Shown here one piece after another: positions 50,763-59,675 of a stretch of 64,000 bases of DNA. The stretch is taken from assembly GCF_003601985.1 (NCBI RefSeq), contig NZ_QZXA01000001.1, positions 310,001 through 374,000 of the forward strand, in the 5' to 3' direction. The notes beneath the pieces were generated by a model. That model made no database searches, was not told the origin of the DNA, and saw only the letters and a list, made by a program, of their open reading frames with translations. The position numbers and the translations under genes were made by a program. Numbering within the stretch: position 1 is the first letter of the stretch; every line of letters begins with the position of its first letter. Origin of the DNA: Mesorhizobium jarvisii (GTDB lineage Bacteria; Pseudomonadota; Alphaproteobacteria; Rhizobiales; Rhizobiaceae).

Positions 50763-52817
50763 ATGAAGAATTTGTGGAACGACGACACGGCCGAGAAACT
50801 CGTCGCCGACTATGCGAAAAAGGGTGTCGGCCGCGACCTCGCGCTGCGCGTCTACACGACGCGGCTGCTGGGCGGCGTGCCACAGCTGGTCCTGCATGGC
50901 GGCGGCAATACGTCCTGCAAGATCAAGGCGACCGATCTCGTCGGCGATGAATGGGATGTGCTGTGCGTCAAGGGCAGCGGCTGGGATATGGCCGTCATCG
51001 AGCCGCAGGGCCTGCCGGCGGTCAAGATGCGCGCCCTGCTCAAGGCGCGCGCGCTGGACAAGCTCGCCGATGAGGACATGGTGGCGCTGCAGCGGGCGAA
51101 CCTCATCGACCCCTCCTCGCCCAACCCCTCGGTCGAGACGCTGCTGCATGCCTTCCTGCCGCACAAATTCGTCGATCACACCCATTCGACCGCCATCCTG
51201 GCTATCGTCGACCAGGAAGATTCGAAGCCGTTGGTGAAGACGGTGTTCGGCAGCAAGATGGGCTATGTGCCCTACATCATGCCGGGCTTCGACCTCGCCA
51301 AGGCGGCGGCCGACGTCTTCGATGCCGACCCGACGGTGGAAGGACTGATCCTCGACAAGCACGGCATCTTCACCTTCGGCGACGATGCCAAACAGGCCTA
51401 TGACCGGATGATCCACTATGTGAACGTCGCCGAGGAGTACGTCGCTGAGAATGCTAAGCCGAAGGCTGCCAAAGCAGCGTTGCCGGCAAAGCTCGCGACC
51501 CCGGCTTCCATTGCCCCGATGCTGCGCGGCGCCGTTGCGGTGGCGCGCGGCGAAGGCCGCTTCGATCGCATGATCTCCGACTTCCGCACCTCCGACGCGA
51601 TCGTCGATTTCATCAATTCGGCCGCCATCGCCGACTATGCCGGACGCGGCGTGTCGACACCGGATCTGTCGATCCGCATCAAGACCGGACCGATGGCGGT
51701 GCCCGCGCCAGACGCCGACAAGGTTGGCGACTACAAGGGCGTCATCAAGAGCCATGTTGACGCTTTCGCCAAGGAGTACCGCGCCTATTTCGAGACCAAT
51801 GACGCACTCGACGACGTCAAGCGCACCATGCTCGACCCGATGCCGCGGCTGACGCTGGTGCCGGGGCTCGGCATGTTCGGCCACGGCCGCACGCTGAAGG
51901 ATGCCAGGATCGCCTCCGATGTCGGCGAGATGTGGATCGAGGCGGTGCGCGGCGCCGAAGCCGTCGGCCGTTTCCATCCGCTGTCCAAGGCCGATTTGTT
52001 CCCGCTCGAATACTGGTCGCTCGAACAGGCCAAGCTTGCCTCCAACAAGCCGAAGCCGCTGACCGGCCAGGTGGTGCTGATCACCGGCGGCGCCGGCGCG
52101 ATCGGGGCTGCGACGGCAAAATTGTTCGCCGACAATGGTGCCCATGCGGTCGTCGTCGATCTCGATGCCGAAAAGGCCGCTGAAGCCGCCAAGAAAGCCG
52201 GCAACAATTCGATCGGTGTAGGCGCCGACATCACCGACCCGGTCCAGGTGCGGGCCGCTTTCGACAAAGCGGTCGCAGTCTTCGGCGGCGTCGACATCCT
52301 GGTCTCCAATGCGGGCGCGGCCTGGGAAGGCCGGATCGGCGAGCTCGACGATGCGCTGCTGCGCAAGAGTTTCGAACTCAATTTCTTCGCCCATCAGTCG
52401 GTGGCGCAGAACGCCGTGCGCATCATGCTCGAACAAGGCACCGGCGGTGTGCTTCTGTTCAACACCTCCAAGCAGGCGGTCAATCCCGGTCCGAAATTCG
52501 GCGCCTATGGCGTGCCGAAGGCGGCGACATTGTTCCTGTCCCGGCAATATGCGCTCGACTACGGCACCCATGGCATCCGCTCGAACGCCGTCAACGCCGA
52601 CCGTATTCGCTCCGGCCTTTTGACCGACGCCATGATCGCCAGCCGCTCCGGCGCGCGCGGAGTGTCGGAGAAGGAATACATGTCCGGCAACCTGCTTGGC
52701 CAGGAAGTGACGGCGCAGGATGTGGCGCAGGCCTTCCTGCATCACGCGCTTGCCGAACGCACCACCGCCGACGTGACGACGGTCGACGGCGGCAACATCG
52801 CGGCGGCGCTGCGATAG
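50763..52817 (+). CDS. Bifunctional class II aldolase/short-chain dehydrogenase (RhaD-like)
   Basis: A 684-residue fusion. Residues about 15-420 form a class II aldolase/adducin domain with zinc histidines in LVLHGGGNTSCK (near 45) and DHTHSTAILA (near 140) and a third in LDKHGIFTFGDD (near 200). Residues about 430-684 are an SDR domain with GGAGAIG near 445, NAG near 519 and YGVPK near 580. The architecture is that of rhizobial rhamnulose-1-phosphate aldolase/lactaldehyde dehydrogenase. Here it lies with MtnK and MtnA, so cleavage of a 5-methylthio- or 5-deoxy-ribulose 1-phosphate to dihydroxyacetone phosphate plus an aldehyde is more likely. Confidence 0.85.
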   Translation: MKNLWNDDTAEKLVADYAKKGVGRDLALRVYTTRLLGGVPQLVLHGGGNTSCKIKATDLVGDEWDVLCVKGSGWDMAVIEPQGLPAVKMRALLKARALDKLADEDMVALQRANLIDPSSPNPSVETLLHAFLPHKFVDHTHSTAILAIVDQEDSKPLVKTVFGSKMGYVPYIMPGFDLAKAAADVFDADPTVEGLILDKHGIFTFGDDAKQAYDRMIHYVNVAEEYVAENAKPKAAKAALPAKLATPASIAPMLRGAVAVARGEGRFDRMISDFRTSDAIVDFINSAAIADYAGRGVSTPDLSIRIKTGPMAVPAPDADKVGDYKGVIKSHVDAFAKEYRAYFETNDALDDVKRTMLDPMPRLTLVPGLGMFGHGRTLKDARIASDVGEMWIEAVRGAEAVGRFHPLSKADLFPLEYWSLEQAKLASNKPKPLTGQVVLITGGAGAIGAATAKLFADNGAHAVVVDLDAEKAAEAAKKAGNNSIGVGADITDPVQVRAAFDKAVAVFGGVDILVSNAGAAWEGRIGELDDALLRKSFELNFFAHQSVAQNAVRIMLEQGTGGVLLFNTSKQAVNPGPKFGAYGVPKAATLFLSRQYALDYGTHGIRSNAVNADRIRSGLLTDAMIASRSGARGVSEKEYMSGNLLGQEVTAQDVAQAFLHHALAERTTADVTTVDGGNIAAALR

Positions 52818-52836
52818 GCTTTCCAGCAGACAACAA

Positions 52837-52863
52837 AAAGGGCGGCTCGCAGGCCGCCCTTTT
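52837..52863. terminator. Bidirectional intrinsic terminator
   Basis: AAAGGGCGGC (52837-52846) and GCCGCCCTTT (52853-52862) form a 10-bp stem with a TCGCAG loop, with A-run before and T-run after. It lies between the convergent aldolase gene and the ABC binding-protein gene and can serve both. Confidence 0.88.
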
Positions 52864-52883
52864 CATATGCGCTATGACGCCAC

Positions 52884-53936
52884 CTACTTCGCGTTCGGGT
52901 TCGGCATCCAGGCCGGCATGGCGACATCGGCATGGGCGAACTGCGGCAGCTTGGCCGACAGGTCTTCCATGTTCTTGATGTCCTTGTCGATCAGTTCCTT
53001 CTGGGTGATCAGCGTCGGCGGCACGATGACGTTGTGGCCGGGATCTTCACCGGCGAGCAGTTGCGCCAGAGCGCGCACCGAGACCTGGCCGACGACGGCC
53101 GGGTTGGTCGCCGCGGTCGCCGCCCAGGCGCTATCGGGCTCGCGCATCGCCGATATATCCGATGTCGAGATGTCGGCCGAATAGATCTTGATGCCCTTGT
53201 TCAGGCCGGCCTCGTCGACGGCGATCTTCACGCCCTTGGCGAATTCATCATAGGGGGCGAACATCACCTTGATGTCGGGATGGGCCGACAGCACCGAGCG
53301 CGCCTGGTTGGCGACGGAGTTGGCGATCGGGTTGTCGAGCGTGCCGAACATCGCGACTTCCTTGATGCCGGCATATTTCTTCTTCACGTCGACCCAGGTC
53401 TCGTTGCGGCGGTCGAGCGGCGCGATACCGGCGATGTAGACATAGCCGGCATTCCAGCTATCACCATTGTCCTTCACCGCCTGCTCGAGCGCGAGACGGG
53501 CAAGGTCTTTATCCGATTGTTCGATCTGCGGGATCTTGGGGTTTTCGACATTGACATCGAATGCCACCACCTTGATGCCGGCGTCGACCGCGCGCTGGGC
53601 CGCATCCTTCATCGATTCCGTCAGGCCGTGCTGAATGATGATACCCTGCACGCCAAGCGCGATGGCCTGGTCGACCATATCGGACTGAAGGGCGGCATCC
53701 TGGCGGCTGTCGAGCACGCGCAGGTCGATGCCAAGCGCCTTGGACTGCGCCTCGACGCCCGAGAGATAGGCCTGGAAGAAGTCGCCGGTCGAGAGATAGC
53801 GCACCAGCGCGATCTTGACGCCGGGCTTGTCGAACGGCGCCGGCTTGTCCGCGGCAAAAGCCGGGACCTGCATCAGCATGGTTGCGCCGGCCAGCCCGAG
53901 CGCCACCTTCCCCAGAAGTCTTCTCGTGATGTTCAC
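52884..53936 (-). CDS. Ribose-type ABC transporter substrate-binding protein
   Basis: A 350-residue periplasmic protein with a signal peptide ending near AFA-ADKPA (about 29). The remainder is of the Peripla_BP_4/RbsB fold, with YLSGVEAQSKALGIDL near 60 and VKDNGDSW near 155. It is the last gene of an operon that starts with the ATPase at 56572, an unusual order (ATPase, permease, binding protein). In context with MtnK, MtnA and the aldolase fusion, 5-methylthioribose or 5-deoxyribose is the likely ligand. Confidence 0.87.
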   Translation of the reverse strand: MNITRRLLGKVALGLAGATMLMQVPAFAADKPAPFDKPGVKIALVRYLSTGDFFQAYLSGVEAQSKALGIDLRVLDSRQDAALQSDMVDQAIALGVQGIIIQHGLTESMKDAAQRAVDAGIKVVAFDVNVENPKIPQIEQSDKDLARLALEQAVKDNGDSWNAGYVYIAGIAPLDRRNETWVDVKKKYAGIKEVAMFGTLDNPIANSVANQARSVLSAHPDIKVMFAPYDEFAKGVKIAVDEAGLNKGIKIYSADISTSDISAMREPDSAWAATAATNPAVVGQVSVRALAQLLAGEDPGHNVIVPPTLITQKELIDKDIKNMEDLSAKLPQFAHADVAMPAWMPNPNAK

Positions 53937-53983
53937 CTTGTTTCCTCCACTCTTGTTGAACCCAAAATCCTGTCCGGTCGAGA

Positions 53984-54979
53984 CTACCCCCTGCCCCTGC
54001 CCGAAAGGGCAAAGGTGAAGACAAGGGCGACGACCAGAACCACGCCCTTGACAAAATCCTGCGTGTAGTAAGGCGCGTTCATCATCGTCAGGCCTTGCAG
54101 CAGGATGCCGACGAACAGCGCGCCGACGGCCGTGCCGAAGGCGTTCGGCTTGGCGGCACCGAGCACCGCGTAGCCGATCAGCGCCGCGGCAACCGCATCG
54201 AGCAGCAGATTATTACCCGAGGCGATGTCGCCGCGTCCAAGCCGGGCGGCGAGCAAAATGCCGCCGATCGAGGCAAAAACTCCTGAAATAACGTAGGCCC
54301 AGATCTTGTATGCCTTGACAGGCGCACCGGCGAGTTCGGCGGCACGCTCGTTGGAGCCGACCGCGTACATCATGCGGCCGAACCGGGTGTATTCGAGGAA
54401 GAACCAGATCAGCAGGGCCAGCACCAGCAGCACCACCACCGACACCGGAATGAGGTTCGGGATGAAGAAGTCGAAGCGGTGGCGGCCGAGCGCCAGGAAA
54501 GCGTCGCCGAACTTGCCATTGGCGACCGAACCGTCTGGCATGGTCATGCCGGTGGCGATCGAGCGGCCTTCGGTCGGGATGCGCTGCAGGCCGACCAGCA
54601 GGAACATCATGCCGAGCGTCGCCAAAAGATCGGGCACGCGCATATAGACGATCAGCCAGCCGTTGATCAGCCCGACAATAGCACCGATGAGCAGGCAGAC
54701 AACGACCGCCACGACGGCGTTCTGCTCCAACACCACCATGACATAGGCAGCCGCCATCATGGCCGATGTGGCGACCGAGCCGATCGACAGGTCGAAGCCG
54801 CCGACGACCAGCGTGGCGGTGACGCCGAGCGCCAGCACGCCGGTGATGGCGACCGACTGGAAGATGAAGACGGCACTTTGCGGCGAGACAAACCCATCGG
54901 CGGCGATCGCGAAATAGGCGACGAGCCCGAACAACAGGACGATAAACCCATAGCGTATGGCGTGGTCGCGCAGCGTCAT
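53984..54979 (-). CDS. Ribose-type ABC transporter permease
   Basis: A 331-residue membrane protein with about ten predicted helices and the BPD_transp_2 signature (LALGVTATLVVGGFDLSIGSVATSAMM near 50, here indicated as the family block, and VGSNERAAELAGAPV near 205). It is the only permease of the operon, so a homodimer is expected, as for RbsC. Its 3' end is 47 bp before the binding-protein gene, and 81 bp separate it from the ATPase. Confidence 0.88.
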   Translation of the reverse strand: MTLRDHAIRYGFIVLLFGLVAYFAIAADGFVSPQSAVFIFQSVAITGVLALGVTATLVVGGFDLSIGSVATSAMMAAAYVMVVLEQNAVVAVVVCLLIGAIVGLINGWLIVYMRVPDLLATLGMMFLLVGLQRIPTEGRSIATGMTMPDGSVANGKFGDAFLALGRHRFDFFIPNLIPVSVVVLLVLALLIWFFLEYTRFGRMMYAVGSNERAAELAGAPVKAYKIWAYVISGVFASIGGILLAARLGRGDIASGNNLLLDAVAAALIGYAVLGAAKPNAFGTAVGALFVGILLQGLTMMNAPYYTQDFVKGVVLVVALVFTFALSGRGRG

Positions 54980-55060
54980 TCAGCGCACCCGCGCGACGCA
55001 GCCATTCCTATCCAACTCGGACGCATAGTCTCTCCATTCCAATTCTAGCCGCTGCCACGC

Positions 55061-56572
55061 TCAGGCGGCGCTGTGCAGCGGCCCGCCGGCAACCTCGGCC
55101 AGCAGGCGATCGAGATCGACTTCGGCGTTGCGGTGTTCGCCGACGATTGTGTGTTCCGACATCACCAGGATGCGGTCGGCCGTCTCCAGCGCCTCGTCGA
55201 GTTCGGTGACGAACAAGAGCGTCGCGCGGCCATTGGCGCTTGCTCTCAGCTTGGCGGCAATGTCGCGCCTGGCCGAGATGTCGACGCCCTGAAAGGGCTC
55301 GTCGAGGATGAACAGCGCGGCATTCTGCGCCATCCAGCGGGCAACCATGACCTTCTGCTGGTTGCCGCCTGACAATGCCGACATTTCGTCTTTCTCGGAA
55401 CGGCAGACGATGCTGAGTTCCTCGATCTGCCGGCGCGCGGTGGCGCGTTCGAGGCGGCGCTTGAGCACGCCAAGAGTCGACATGCGCTTGAGGAAAGGCA
55501 GGCTGACATTGCGCTCGATGTTGAAGCCGCTGACGATGCCGCTGGTGGCGCGATCCTTGGCGACGAGGAACACGCCGGCGGCGATCGCATCGCCGGCCGA
55601 TCGCGGCGCATAGGGCTTGCCGTTCATCGTCATGGTGCCGGTCAGCGGCTTGCGCACGCCGAACAGCGTCTCGGCAAGTGCTGTCTTGCCGACGCCGACG
55701 AGGCCGGTGATGGCGACGACCTCGCCATCGCCAAGCGTCAGCGAAATCGGCCTGGCGCCTAGCCCGATGCGCAGGCCTTCGACCGTCAGGACCGGCTTGG
55801 CCGAACTCCTGGCAACGATCTGGTCGAGATGGATCTTGCGGCCGAGCATGGCATTGACCGCGCCTTCATAGTCGAGCGGTTTGGTGTCGAAGGCACCTGA
55901 AATGACGCCGTCGCGCATCGAGACGATGCGGTCGGCAAGCCGCCTGATGTCCGACATGCGGTGTGAGATGTAGAGGATCGCCACGCCTTGCTCGCGCAGC
56001 CTGTCGACCAGCGCGAACAGCCGGTCGGCCTCGGCGCTGGAGAGCGAGGAGGTCGGCTCGTCAAGGATCAGCACTTTCGGCTGATGCGCCAAGGCCCGCG
56101 CGATCGCCACCATCTGGCGATCGGCCAGCGAAAGGTCGTTGACGCGGGCCTTGAGATCGATAGCCAACCCCATGCGGTCGGCGACGGCCTTGGCCTCGCG
56201 GCGCACGCGGGCCGGATTGAACAGCGTCGGCACGCCCTTGCCGCTCAGCCTGTCGAGTGTGAGGTTTGTGGCGACGTCGAGGTCGGCGACCACACCGTCA
56301 TTGATGTTCTGGTGCACGGTGACAACACCGGCGCGGATCGCCTCCGCCGGCGTGTTCGGCGCAAAATCCTGGTCCGCGAGGGTCATCGTGCCGCCGCCGC
56401 GTTCGTAGACGCCGCTGATGATCTTGACGAGGGTGGATTTGCCGGCGCCATTGGCGCCCATCAGCACGGTGACTTGGCCGGAATGCAGCTCGAGCGAGAT
56501 GCCGCCAAGCACCTCGTTACGGCCAAAGGATTTCCTCAGTCCCTCTACACGGAACACGGCATTGCCGACCAT
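55061..56572 (-). CDS. Ribose-type ABC transporter ATP-binding protein (two NBDs)
   Basis: A 503-residue RbsA/MglA-type ATPase. NBD1 has GANGAGKST, SLADRQMVAIARAL and VLILDEPTSSL. NBD2 has the degenerate GLVGVGKTA Walker A, LSGGNQQKVMVARWM and LFILDEPFQGVD. ATG 56572 is chosen as GGGAGGA lies 5 nt upstream; an earlier ATG at 56590 would fall on the predicted promoter start region, and the one at 56632 lies inside the inverted repeat. First gene of the importer operon, divergent from mtnK. Confidence 0.9.
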   Translation of the reverse strand: MVGNAVFRVEGLRKSFGRNEVLGGISLELHSGQVTVLMGANGAGKSTLVKIISGVYERGGGTMTLADQDFAPNTPAEAIRAGVVTVHQNINDGVVADLDVATNLTLDRLSGKGVPTLFNPARVRREAKAVADRMGLAIDLKARVNDLSLADRQMVAIARALAHQPKVLILDEPTSSLSSAEADRLFALVDRLREQGVAILYISHRMSDIRRLADRIVSMRDGVISGAFDTKPLDYEGAVNAMLGRKIHLDQIVARSSAKPVLTVEGLRIGLGARPISLTLGDGEVVAITGLVGVGKTALAETLFGVRKPLTGTMTMNGKPYAPRSAGDAIAAGVFLVAKDRATSGIVSGFNIERNVSLPFLKRMSTLGVLKRRLERATARRQIEELSIVCRSEKDEMSALSGGNQQKVMVARWMAQNAALFILDEPFQGVDISARRDIAAKLRASANGRATLLFVTELDEALETADRILVMSEHTIVGEHRNAEVDLDRLLAEVAGGPLHSAA

Positions 56573-56591
56573 GCGTTCCTCCCTGACCATG

Positions 56592-56654
56592 ACGCTATGG
56601 GCTACATCGGCAATTGTCAACACGATTGACAATTGCCAGATCGCTTCCTAGCTT
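56592..56654. promoter_or_regulatory. Divergent promoters sharing a perfect 29-bp inverted repeat
   Basis: GGCAATTGTCAA (56609-56620) and TTGACAATTGCC (56626-56637) are perfect 12-bp inverted arms around CACGA. Each arm carries an exact TTGACA -35 box, one per strand. On the plus strand, 17 nt later, TAGCTT (56649-56654) serves mtnK. On the minus strand, 17 nt later, TAGCGT (56597-56592) serves the ABC operon. A repressor bound to the repeat would cover both -35 boxes at once. The SorC-type protein at 49710 is the best candidate. Confidence 0.8.
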
Positions 56655-56709
56655 GGCCCCGCCGTCAAGGCTCCCTTATGATCGGAGCGCACAGGCGGGA
56701 GGGACACGA

Positions 56710-57984
56710 ATGACCGGAAAATCGCCGTTCGAAGCACTGTCGGTGGAGACGCTTGCAACGCGCCTCGGCACGAACGAGGCGCTGTGCGCCAAGATCGGCA
56801 GGGACACGACACAGTGGAAGGTCCGCGAGGTCGGCGACGGCAATCTCAACCTCGTCTTCATCGTCGAGGGCGCCGGCGGCGCGGCGGTGGTCAAGCAGGC
56901 CCTGCCCTATGTCCGCCTGGTCGGCGACAGCTGGCCGCTGCCGCTGAAGCGCTCCTTCTTCGAGTATCACGCGCTGACAAGGCAAGAGGCGCGCGCGCCG
57001 GGCTCGGTGCCGGCGATCTATCATTTCGATGAAGGCCAGGCGCTGATCATCATGGAGTATCTGGCGCCGCCACACATCATTCTCAGGCGCGCCCTGATCG
57101 ACGGGCGCCAGTTGCCCAACATCGCCAGGGATATCGGCCTGTTCATGGCCCGTACGCTGTTTCGCGGTTCCGACCTGTCGATGGTGACCAAGGATCGCAA
57201 GGCCGATCTCGCGCTGTTCGCCGACAATGTCGAGCTCTGCGACATCACCGAGAACCTGGTGTTTTCCGATCCCTATTTCGACGCCAAGATGAACCGCCAT
57301 ACGTCGCCGCAGCTCGACGGCATCGTCGCCGAACTGCGCGCTGATCGCGACCTCAAGGTCGAGGCGCAGCGGCTGAAGCACATTTTCGCCGCCAATGCCG
57401 AGACATTGCTGCATGGCGACCTGCATTCCGGCTCGATCATGGTCACCGACACGGAGACCCGGATGATCGATCCGGAGTTCGCCTTCTACGGACCGATGGC
57501 CTTCGATGTCGGCATGCTGCTCGCCAATTTCTGGATGTCGTTCTTCTCGCAACACGGACATGAGGAGAAGGGCAAGCGCGATGCGATGCGCGTCTATCTG
57601 CTTGGGGTCACCGCAGAGACATGGGCGGTGTTCCGCGCCGAATTCTCGCATCTGTGGCGCAGCGAGCGCACCGGCATGCTCTACCAAAAAAGCCTGTTCG
57701 AGGATCAGGGCGACAGGCTGGGTGCCGAACAGGCGCTCGACCATATGCTGCACCAGATCTGGACCGATCTGCTCGGCTTTGCCGGCATCGAGGTGCACAG
57801 GCGCATCCTCGGCCTCGCCCACAATGCCGATTTCGAGACCATTGCCGATGAAGAGCTTCGCGCCAGTTGCGAGGCAAAGGCGCTGAAATTCGGCCGTCAC
57901 ATCGCCGTCAACCGGCGCCAGATACACAGCATCGACGAGGTCAACACCCTGGCCGCGCTGATCGAACAGGAGAGCAGCATTTGA
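56710..57984 (+). CDS. mtnK: S-methyl-5-thioribose kinase
   Basis: A 424-residue kinase of the aminoglycoside phosphotransferase fold. The catalytic loop HGDLHSGS near 237 and the metal motif [16 protein letters not shown] near 255 are those of MtnK. It would phosphorylate 5-methylthioribose at C1. ATG 56710 follows GGGAGGG; a frame extension to 56614 lies in the promoter. It overlaps mtnA by 4 nt. A 5-deoxyribose kinase (DrdK) of the same family is the main alternative. Confidence 0.9.
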   Translation: MTGKSPFEALSVETLATRLGTNEALCAKIGRDTTQWKVREVGDGNLNLVFIVEGAGGAAVVKQALPYVRLVGDSWPLPLKRSFFEYHALTRQEARAPGSVPAIYHFDEGQALIIMEYLAPPHIILRRALIDGRQLPNIARDIGLFMARTLFRGSDLSMVTKDRKADLALFADNVELCDITENLVFSDPYFDAKMNRHTSPQLDGIVAELRADRDLKVEAQRLKHIFAANAETLLHGDLHSGSIMVTDTETRMIDPEFAFYGPMAFDVGMLLANFWMSFFSQHGHEEKGKRDAMRVYLLGVTAETWAVFRAEFSHLWRSERTGMLYQKSLFEDQGDRLGAEQALDHMLHQIWTDLLGFAGIEVHRRILGLAHNADFETIADEELRASCEAKALKFGRHIAVNRRQIHSIDEVNTLAALIEQESSI

Positions 57985-59075
57985 ACGTCGGCGACCGCCA
58001 CTACCGCACCATCTGGCTGAGCGACGACGGCCGTTCGGTCGAGATCATCGACCAGCGCTGGCTGCCACATGATTTCCGCATCGAGACGATCGGCACGGTT
58101 GCCGGAATCGCCACCGCCATCCGCGACATGTGGGTGCGCGGCGCGCCGCTGATCGGCGTCACCGCGGCTTACGGCGTCGCCATGCAGATGGCGGATGATC
58201 CGTCCGACGCAGCGCTCGATGCCGTGTGGGAGACGCTGCACGAGACGCGTCCGACGGCGATCAATCTGCGCTGGGCGCTGGACGAGATGCGGCGCTTCCT
58301 CAAGCCGCTGCCAACGCAACAACGCGCCGCGGCCGCCTATCGGCGCGCCGCCGAGATCGCCGACGAGGATGTCGGACTGAACCGCGCCATCGGCGAGAAC
58401 GGTCTCGCCATCATCAAGGCGATCGCGGCGCGCAAGCAGCCGGGCGAAACGGTCAATATCCTGACCCACTGCAATGCCGGCTGGCTGGCGACCGTCGATT
58501 ACGGCACTGCCACCGCGCCGATCTATCTGGCAACGGAAGCCGGCATCCCGGTCCACGTCTATGTCGATGAGACCCGGCCGCGCAACCAAGGCGCCCAGCT
58601 CACCGCCTGGGAGATGGCCGGCCACGGCGTTCCGCACACGCTGATCGTCGACAATGCCGGCGGCCATCTGATGCAGCGCGGCGCGATCGACATGGTCATC
58701 GTCGGCACCGACCGCACCACCGCCGACGGCGATGTCTGCAACAAGATCGGCACCTATCTGAAAGCGCTCGCCGCCGCCGACAATGACGTGCCGTTCTATG
58801 TCGCGCTGCCCTCGCCGACCATCGACTGGACGGTGCATGACGGGCTCGAGGAGATCCCTATCGAGCAGCGTTCGGCCGACGAGGTCTCGCTGGTCTGGGG
58901 CAAGACCGCCAGCGGCGAGATCGCCCAGGTACGCATCTCGCCCGAAGCGACGCCGGCCGCCAACCCGGCCTTCGACGTGACCCCTGCACGGCTAGTGACC
59001 GGGCTCATCACCGAGCGCGGCATCGCCAAGGCCTCGCGCGAGGGCCTGAAGGCAATGTTCCCCGAACGGGCATAG
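57981..59075 (+). CDS. mtnA: S-methyl-5-thioribose-1-phosphate isomerase
   Basis: A 364-residue isomerase of the eIF2B-related family. It has [16 protein letters not shown] near 46, the catalytic cysteine in LTHCNAGW near 162 and the aspartate region [17 protein letters not shown] near 241. The start is a TTG at 57981 overlapping the mtnK stop (TTGA), with GGAG 8 nt upstream. It converts methylthioribose 1-phosphate to the ribulose form, the substrate that the aldolase at 50763 could cleave. No mtnB, mtnC or mtnD is present in the window. Confidence 0.9.
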   Translation: MNVGDRHYRTIWLSDDGRSVEIIDQRWLPHDFRIETIGTVAGIATAIRDMWVRGAPLIGVTAAYGVAMQMADDPSDAALDAVWETLHETRPTAINLRWALDEMRRFLKPLPTQQRAAAAYRRAAEIADEDVGLNRAIGENGLAIIKAIAARKQPGETVNILTHCNAGWLATVDYGTATAPIYLATEAGIPVHVYVDETRPRNQGAQLTAWEMAGHGVPHTLIVDNAGGHLMQRGAIDMVIVGTDRTTADGDVCNKIGTYLKALAAADNDVPFYVALPSPTIDWTVHDGLEEIPIEQRSADEVSLVWGKTASGEIAQVRISPEATPAANPAFDVTPARLVTGLITERGIAKASREGLKAMFPERA

Positions 59076-59087
59076 CGCCGAACCCGG

Positions 59088-59627
59088 CTAGTACAACGGC
59101 TTGCTCATGTGCCCCGGCGTCGGCCATGTGTCGGTGATGCCGGGCTGCACCGGACGCTCGAGATAGGTCGACAGCACCACATAGCTGCGCGTCGAGGTGA
59201 CGCCGGGCGTTTCGTAGAGGCGAGCAAGCAGGCCTTCCAGCGCCCTCGTATCTTCCGTGCGGACCTTCAACAGCATGCAGGTATCGCCGGCGACGGTGTG
59301 GATCTCCTCGACTTCCGGATATTGCGAAACCGCCATCAGCTCCGGGGTCTTGCCCCAGCCCCTGGTGTCGATATGCACGAAGGCGAGCAGCGGCTTCTTC
59401 ACCGCTTTGGGGTCGATGATCGCTGCCGTGCCGCGAATGGCGCCGCTGCGCCGAAGGCGTTTGACCCGTTCATGCGCGGCTGGCGGCGAAAGCCCGACCC
59501 GATCGCCGAGTTCGGCATAGCTGACAGTCGCGTCGTCGACGAGAACACCTAATATTTTTCGGTCAATCGCATCGATATCGCGGGGCGCAGGCCTGTTCTG
59601 CAGAACGCCATCTGTTTCTTCATCCAT
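59088..59627 (-). CDS. Lrp/AsnC family transcriptional regulator
   Basis: A 179-residue regulator. The HTH (about 17-65, with VSYAELGDRVGLSPPAAHERVKRL) is followed by the RAM ligand-binding domain (about 80-160). The start ATG 59627 is preceded by AGGA; an upstream ATG near 59668 would leave almost no promoter space for the divergent MFS gene. The 48-bp gap to that gene suggests it controls the exporter in response to an amino acid. Confidence 0.88.
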   Translation of the reverse strand: MDEETDGVLQNRPAPRDIDAIDRKILGVLVDDATVSYAELGDRVGLSPPAAHERVKRLRRSGAIRGTAAIIDPKAVKKPLLAFVHIDTRGWGKTPELMAVSQYPEVEEIHTVAGDTCMLLKVRTEDTRALEGLLARLYETPGVTSTRSYVVLSTYLERPVQPGITDTWPTPGHMSKPLY

Positions 59628-59675
59628 GTCGACAATCCTGATTGCCACGGAATTTAATACGGCCATTATGATGAT

